60,754 nt of DNA, from NCBI GenBank assembly GCA_043777675.1, contig JAYWHR010000016.1, positions 1 to 60,754 on the forward strand. Reading direction: 5' to 3'. Made by a program: the position numbers and the translations under genes. The DNA comes from JANMDU01 sp043777675. GTDB lineage: Bacteria > Pseudomonadota > Gammaproteobacteria > Burkholderiales > Burkholderiaceae_C. The notes under the pieces were generated by a model. The model did not search any database. It saw nothing but the letters and a program-made list of their open reading frames with translations, and was not told the DNA's origin. Of this stretch, positions 56,716-60,754 are shown one piece after another; within the stretch, counting starts at the first letter, position 1, and every line of letters starts with the position of its first letter.

Positions 56716-57783
56716 TCAGGTGGGTGTGAATAAATCGCTCGCTGATTTCGGTGGCACCACACCCAAATGCCGATAAGCCGCTAGAGTCGCCACGCGCCCG
56801 CGTGGGCTGCGTTGCAGGTAGCCTTGCTGGATGAGGTAGGGCTCGATCACGTCTTCGATGGTGTCGCGCTCTTCGCCGATGCTGGCGGCGATGTTGTCTA
56901 GGCCCACAGGGCCACCGTCGAAGCGGTGGATGAGGGCTTCTAGGAGCTTGCGATCCATCACATCGAAGCCTTGCGGGTCTACATCGAGCATGGCGAGAGC
57001 CCGGGAGGCTATTGTCTGCGTGATCGTGCCGTCGCCTTTGACATCGGCATAATCACGCACGCGGCGTAGTAGCCGGTTAGCGATGCGAGGTGTGCCGCGT
57101 GATCGGCGGGCGATCTCGATGCCGCCATCGCCTTGCAGCGGAGCATTGAGCAAGCTGGCGCTACGCGTGACGATCTTGGTCAACTCTTCGGTGGTGTAAA
57201 ACTCCAGTCGCGCGACGATACCAAAGCGGTCGCGCAGCGGATTGGTGAGCATGCCAGCGCGGGTAGTGGCACCCACCAGTGTGAAGGGCTGCAAATCCAG
57301 CTTGATCGAGCGCGCGGCCGGCCCTTCCCCGATCATGATGTCGATCTTGTAATCTTCCATCGCAGGGTAGAGGATCTCTTCTACGACGGGGCTGAGACGG
57401 TGAATCTCGTCGATGAAAAGCACATCGTTTCTCTCAAGATTGGTCAGCAGTGCGGCCAAATCTTTTGGCTTTTCCAACACGGGGCCTGAGGTCTGCCGTA
57501 GATTTACACCCAGCTCATGCGCCACAATGTGCGAGAGCGTCGTTTTGCCCAAGCCAGGCGGGCCAAACAGCAGCACATGATCCAGCGCCTCGCCGCGCTT
57601 CTTTGCCGCGCCAATAAAAATCTCCAACTGCTCGCGGATTTTGGCTTGACCCACGTAATCGTCTAGCAGTTTGGGGCGCAGAGCGCGTTCAACGGCTTCT
57701 TCCTGCGGGGAGGCAGGAGAGGCGGAGATGACGCGCGTGTCCGTAACGCTTGAAGGGGCAAAGTTATCGGTTTGGATGGTCAT
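56716..57783 (-). CDS. ruvB: Holliday junction branch migration helicase
   Basis: RuvB is the AAA+ motor that migrates Holliday junctions with RuvA. The 355 residues show EEAVERALRPKLLDDYVGQAKIREQLEIFI, Walker A LFGPPGLGKTTLSHIVA, Walker B DVLFIDEIHRLSP, sensor TLVGATTRAGML, arginine-finger-containing IARRSRGTPRIANRLLRRVRD and the winged-helix C-terminus. No ruvA or ruvC is adjacent. Instead the start overlaps the DUF4276 stop by 4 bases, coupling it to the ATPase-TOPRIM genes upstream. Confidence 0.97.
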   Translation of the reverse strand: MTIQTDNFAPSSVTDTRVISASPASPQEEAVERALRPKLLDDYVGQAKIREQLEIFIGAAKKRGEALDHVLLFGPPGLGKTTLSHIVAHELGVNLRQTSGPVLEKPKDLAALLTNLERNDVLFIDEIHRLSPVVEEILYPAMEDYKIDIMIGEGPAARSIKLDLQPFTLVGATTRAGMLTNPLRDRFGIVARLEFYTTEELTKIVTRSASLLNAPLQGDGGIEIARRSRGTPRIANRLLRRVRDYADVKGDGTITQTIASRALAMLDVDPQGFDVMDRKLLEALIHRFDGGPVGLDNIAASIGEERDTIEDVIEPYLIQQGYLQRSPRGRVATLAAYRHLGVVPPKSASDLFTPT

Positions 57784-58421
57784 GACGTAAATTCAGTTAC
57801 ATATGAATCGACACCTGTTATCAAATCTTTAAGACTTGGCGATCTATTGGCTGAGAAATCCATGTGCGGTGCAATCGCTTGAGCCCATTCGTATTTATCA
57901 GAGCCAGTGACTGTCTTGATGTCATAGCCAAGTGATACAGCCAACTTTTCCCAAGCACCAACAATAGAATCTGGTGCAATAGCTTTTAGAGGTTGAATTG
58001 CTGCTTTGGGGAACGCGGCTTTAACAGCCGTTAAGTCAGCTAAGAACCAACTTTCTGTTTCTTCAATCGCTAGTCTGAACATAACCTTGGACGGTTTGCT
58101 AGGTAATTTATTCAGCATGGTCTCTAGATCAGCAAGTAACTTTTTAGGTGAATCGTCATCAACATCAATCACAACAAGTACCATGGAGGAAGAAGGTAGA
58201 GCCTTGCCCCAGCCACGCAATTTAGCAGGTAGTTGATCCAGAAGCCCTTGTCGATGCAATTCGGCTGTAGCTAAGGGATTAGTAGGTAATTTTCCTTTAC
58301 CTTTGTGATGATGGAGGCGAAAATGCACTCCTTCTTGGAGGCAAAAATGCCTAGCTAATAATTCTCTCAAGACGGCTCTATCTGATGCACCTTCTAAAAG
58401 CACTTCAATATAAGGCATCAT
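57780..58421 (-). CDS. DUF4276 TOPRIM-like protein
   Basis: A 213-residue protein of the DUF4276 family, related to TOPRIM folds. E10 in IEVLLEGASDRAVLREL (EGxSD), the DxD cluster D86/D88 in MVLVVIDVDDDS, and the acidic block FRLAIEETESWFLAD are visible, matching the metal-binding pattern of OLD-type nucleases. It overlaps the ATPase gene upstream by ATGA and the ruvB start downstream by ATGA. With an SMC/RecF-like ATPase it forms the domain pairing of PARIS (AriA-AriB, where AriB is DUF4435) and OLD nucleases, hence a defence candidate. It looks AT-richer than the ruvB gene beside it. Confidence 0.85.
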   Translation of the reverse strand: MMPYIEVLLEGASDRAVLRELLARHFCLQEGVHFRLHHHKGKGKLPTNPLATAELHRQGLLDQLPAKLRGWGKALPSSSMVLVVIDVDDDSPKKLLADLETMLNKLPSKPSKVMFRLAIEETESWFLADLTAVKAAFPKAAIQPLKAIAPDSIVGAWEKLAVSLGYDIKTVTGSDKYEWAQAIAPHMDFSANRSPSLKDLITGVDSYVTEFTS

Positions 58422-59641
58422 GGATTACCCATCCCAAAATGATCGCTGTACCAAAGACTGCCAGTTGGTATGCCCTCGTCGAACAAGGCTTGAACCCCAG
58501 CGATATCAGAAGCACGCGTCATCGTTGAATAGCCGTCACTTCCCTTTTGAAGTATCCAGACTTCAGAGGGGGTCAAAGCATCGACGAAATTTGGCGAATG
58601 CGTTGTGACTAAAACTTGTGGCCCTCGGGCTTTCATGGCGAATGACTGAAGCTCTTGGGCTAGAACTGCCAGCAATTGATGGTGTAAACCATTTTCCGGT
58701 TCCTCTAAGCCAATCAACGGAGCAGGCTCGGGATCTTCCATAAGCAGTAGATAAGCTAAAAGCTTGAGCGAACCGTCAGACATATCTTGTTGGTAAAAGG
58801 GTTTGCTATAGCCTTGTGCGCTAAAAGCAAGCAAAAGATGCCCATCTTGTGTACGCTCAGACTTGATAGATTCAATACCCGGTAACTTGGTAGCAATCAA
58901 ATCCAAAGCGGCTTTAAAACCTTGTGGTTTTTCTCTTTCAATGTATTGGAGGTACTTTGCAAGATTGTCTCCTCTGCGATTCAGGTGTGCATCAGCCCCG
59001 GCCATCGGCCGGCTTCGAGCGAGTTCCGGTACGAAGTATGAGAGATACCAGCCACCAAGAAAAGCACGAAACATGCTAATACGCGGATGATCTTTGAGAG
59101 TACCTAAAGAGGAAATCCCTAAGACCTGTCGATCGCTCATTTTTATACTTGTACTCTCAGCACCTTCGGCAGTTTCGGTTTCATTGCCAGACCAAACGTA
59201 GCCCTCACCATCAGTGAGTTCTAGAAAGCTATAAGGCTGACCGTTAGAGTTACCTTTTCTGCGCTGCCTAAGGCGCTCATAGATTACGCAAGTGCGACCA
59301 CGTTTATCTAAGTTGATGTGAAGGCTGTAACTTATGGGTCTGTCTGCTTTGCTATGGCGGTAGCGCACTTCAAATTTAATTGGCTCTGATACGCCTGCTG
59401 TTCTTAAGCGTTCAAAGCCACCACGATGAGGGCGATCTGACGCAGCTTCAACACCTTCACTAAGGCAATCACCAAGGTACCCCAATGCGTCAAGCAAGGT
59501 TGATTTACCTGCACCGTTAGCGCCAATCACTGCCATCAAGCGAGGCAGACTTTCGGCCTCTTGCTTTTCAAACGTCTTTCCAATGGTGACATCTTTGAGG
59601 GTGCGGTAGTTTTGGATGCGAATGCCTTCTAAGACTGCCAT
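58418..59641 (-). CDS. AAA/ABC-type ATPase (RecF/SMC-like, AAA_21)
   Basis: A 407-residue ATPase. MAVLEGIRIQNYRTLKDVTIGK is the RecF-like N-terminus; Walker A is VIGANGAGKSTLLDALGYLG near residue 40, the signature-like segment is QQDMSDGSLKLLAYLLLM, Walker B is PLIGLEEPENGLHHQLLAVL, and VLVTTHSPNFVDALTP contains the H-loop. No nuclease domain is fused; the partner DUF4276 supplies a TOPRIM fold. ATG 59641 is chosen because AAGGA lies 6 bases upstream and avoids overlap with mazF; an upstream start at 59713 also exists. Confidence 0.88.
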   Translation of the reverse strand: MAVLEGIRIQNYRTLKDVTIGKTFEKQEAESLPRLMAVIGANGAGKSTLLDALGYLGDCLSEGVEAASDRPHRGGFERLRTAGVSEPIKFEVRYRHSKADRPISYSLHINLDKRGRTCVIYERLRQRRKGNSNGQPYSFLELTDGEGYVWSGNETETAEGAESTSIKMSDRQVLGISSLGTLKDHPRISMFRAFLGGWYLSYFVPELARSRPMAGADAHLNRRGDNLAKYLQYIEREKPQGFKAALDLIATKLPGIESIKSERTQDGHLLLAFSAQGYSKPFYQQDMSDGSLKLLAYLLLMEDPEPAPLIGLEEPENGLHHQLLAVLAQELQSFAMKARGPQVLVTTHSPNFVDALTPSEVWILQKGSDGYSTMTRASDIAGVQALFDEGIPTGSLWYSDHFGMGNP

Positions 59642-59684
59642 ATAAGATCCTTGTGGTGTGATGAATTGAGCGATGAGTGCTAAC

Positions 59685-60065
59685 TCAAGCCATTGAGAGT
59701 TCAATAATGTCATTCAACTCAGCGCAGGCTTGTTTGAAAACGCTCTCGCGTGCTTTGCCCCATGAATGTGGGCGTGCTCCGCGTTGCGTCCAGTCGAAGC
59801 TTTTGGGTTGGTTGCAGATGATGTAGCTCGCCTCGCCAGTGGCTTTGCTGTTGTCAATAGCAAAGGGGTTGGTGGCGTTGAAATCTGCGCTGGACATGGG
59901 CAGACCGATCACCATGTGGGTTTTTGCGTTGTAAATCTTGGGCGAGAGCACCAGCATGGGACGCAGTTCTTTCATCTCTATGCCAGCTTGTGGATGGAAG
60001 TTGATCCATATGATGTCTTTGCGGTCTGGCACCCAATCTTTGAGTGGGATGAGTTTGGTGCTCAT
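59685..60065 (-). CDS. MazF/PemK family toxin (mRNA interferase)
   Basis: A 126-residue PemK/MazF-like ribonuclease. DIIWINFHPQAGIEMKELRPMLVLSPKIYNAKTHMVIGLPMS is the SH3-like barrel with the conserved GxExxxxRP-type loop (GIEMKELRPMLVL), and SFDWTQRGARPHS is the usual aromatic/arginine region. It overlaps the antitoxin gene by 4 bases and is followed 43 bases later by the ATPase gene. Confidence 0.9.
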   Translation of the reverse strand: MSTKLIPLKDWVPDRKDIIWINFHPQAGIEMKELRPMLVLSPKIYNAKTHMVIGLPMSSADFNATNPFAIDNSKATGEASYIICNQPKSFDWTQRGARPHSWGKARESVFKQACAELNDIIELSMA

Positions 60066-60316
60066 GAGCGAGCGCCGAATTCTGCGCCAACGGGCCTATC
60101 TGCCATCAGCTTGCCGCCGTGGAGAGCTCGATCATAAGCCTTAAGTTTTTGTGCCAGGGTGGTTCGCGCAGGTTTTGCAATCAATTCAAGGCGACCTTTG
60201 CCCAGAACGTTGACCTGCAATGGTGTGTCTGGCGTGACTCCCAAAGACTGCATGAGCTGGCGACTGAGACGGATGCCGTGGCTGTTGCCCCAAGGGGTGA
60301 TAGAGATGGTGTTCAT
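60062..60316 (-). CDS. MazE-like AbrB-fold antitoxin
   Basis: An 84-residue protein with the AbrB swapped-hairpin DNA-binding domain: MNTISITPWGNSHGIRLSRQLMQSLGV. The C-terminal part is the toxin-binding tail. I used ATG 60316 rather than the longer frame to 60361, since MazE proteins start just before WGNSxGIRL and the operator palindrome 60325-60344 would otherwise lie in the coding region. It is first in the operon and probably represses it. Confidence 0.9.
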   Translation of the reverse strand: MNTISITPWGNSHGIRLSRQLMQSLGVTPDTPLQVNVLGKGRLELIAKPARTTLAQKLKAYDRALHGGKLMADRPVGAEFGARS

Positions 60317-60324
60317 AAATTTAA

Positions 60325-60344
60325 GTATATCCGCTGGGATATAC
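60325..60344. promoter_or_regulatory. Operator palindrome of the mazEF operon
   Basis: GTATATCC and GGATATAC, perfect 8-bp arms separated by GCTG, 8 bases upstream of the mazE ATG. AbrB-type antitoxins autoregulate by binding such sites; the AT-rich arms may overlap the -10 region. Confidence 0.65.
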
Positions 60345-60377
60345 ATCAGCAAACAACACACATTGATAACACGTTGT

Positions 60378-60596
60378 TCATTCAGTTGTCGCCCAACCGC
60401 GTTCGTTCATGCATTGTGCATGCAGCGAGCGGCGCGTTTCAATGGATTCGAGACACCAGGCCATGTCCCGCTGCATCACTTGGCCACCACGATCACCGCG
60501 TAGATCTTGCCATTTGAGCTGAGAAAACGACTCGGGTAGGCTGGTGCAGGCAGCTAGAACAATGCTGGCGGCGCACAGAAGTGATTTGCGAATCAT
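60378..60596 (-). CDS. Small lipoprotein of unknown function
   Basis: A 72-residue protein starting MIRKSLLCAASIVLAACTSLPESFSQLKW: a lipoprotein signal with lipobox VLAAC. The mature part is short, basic/acidic mixed and contains two further cysteines (WCLESIETRRSLHAQCMNERGW), a pattern I cannot assign. I chose ATG 60596 over the longer frame to 60671, which would run into the terminal IS repeat. No adjacent partner apart from mazEF. Confidence 0.65.
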   Translation of the reverse strand: MIRKSLLCAASIVLAACTSLPESFSQLKWQDLRGDRGGQVMQRDMAWCLESIETRRSLHAQCMNERGWATTE

Positions 60597-60656
60597 GATG
60601 TGTATCCTTTTGCCATTCAAACCGATCTCATTGCGACTTAAGCCACTGCCCCATAG

Positions 60657-60754
60657 GCTTGTAGTGGTCAAGTAATTTAGGACAGTTTGATAGATTTTTT
60701 TGATGTCGATTCACGCTCGAAAGCGTTGGGTGACAGGTTACCCAGTTTTGAGTG
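60657..60754 (+). mobile_element. Insertion sequence 5' end (right copy), truncated by window edge
   Basis: 98 bases forming the exact inverse of 2-99. An ATG at 60703 opens a frame that leaves the window (MSIHARKRWVTGYPVLS), the start of the same transposase as at the left end, again pointing outward. The boundary TGTAGTGG begins at about 60660. Confidence 0.75.

Noticed and set aside
2..60754. The whole window as a composite transposon
   Set aside because: The interior is dominated by core genes (gltB, murA, accBC, ruvB); an assembly break at a multicopy IS explains the inverted ends more simply.

Overview
The window looks like a chromosomal contig from a betaproteobacterium of the order Burkholderiales, most likely family Comamonadaceae. 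This is inferred from gene content and protein style: the mlaFEDACB / ABC-2 / BolA / murA / hisG / hisD block, an EIIA-HPr-EI phosphotransferase set without a sugar permease, a TopB carrying a C-terminal SWIB domain, and GltB/AccC/PrmA sequences typical of the family. Base composition looks like the mid-50s % GC by eye (not computed). No rRNA, tRNA or CRISPR array was seen.

Layout. 1-1809: accessory edge with an insertion-sequence end, a broken PIN-domain toxin locus and a REP-associated transposase (RAYT) with a perfect 21-bp inverted repeat. 1866-8163: glutamate synthase gltB-gltD. 8281-17558: phospholipid transport (mlaFEDACB), an ABC-2 exporter, a BolA-family protein, murA, hisG and hisD. 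17555-23001: GNAT acetyltransferase, conserved hypothetical, VOC protein, TlpA-like redoxin, accB-accC, prmA. 23141-27126: tryptophan-kynurenine genes kynA-kynU with a divergent Lrp regulator, then an aminotransferase. 27194-30221: hydrolase/thioredoxin pair, lipoprotein and MFS transporter. 30218-32626: EIIA-HPr-EI. 32731-39627: DUF2062, PLP aminotransferase, DUF493, and the SET-birA-SPOR operon divergent from topB. 39703-48757: type I restriction-modification operon hsdM-hsdS-(AlbA_2 ATP-binding protein)-hsdR-(YgjP-like metallopeptidase). 48871-52099: DUF2784, YchJ, M48 protease, moaC. 52255-55015: rbsK, nucleoside hydrolase and 2OG-Fe(II) oxygenase. 55382-57783: amt with a sigma-54-like promoter, then ruvB. 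57780-60316: AAA ATPase plus DUF4276 (TOPRIM-like) translationally coupled to ruvB, and a MazEF pair. The window ends in an inverted copy of the same IS end that starts it.

Most striking observation: a dispersed element of exactly 40 bp occurs 15 times. It has an AT-rich 16-bp palindrome, an 18-bp spacer centred on TGCGCA, and GCCGGC. Seven copies lie inside coding sequences, always in the single open frame for their orientation. Four of these build signal peptides (MlaA, a thioredoxin-like protein, a lipoprotein, an M48 protease), one supplies the apparent start codon of hisD, and two are internal insertions; an eighth copy supplies the C-terminus and stop of the DUF2784 gene. This resembles the coding palindromic elements of Rickettsia, here in a betaproteobacterium.

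Other leads are the ATPase + TOPRIM pair fused by overlap to ruvB (PARIS/OLD-like defence candidate), the SET methyltransferase divergent from a TopB with a histone-H1-like lysine tail and SWIB domain, and a nucleoside catabolic operon containing a 2-oxoglutarate oxygenase.
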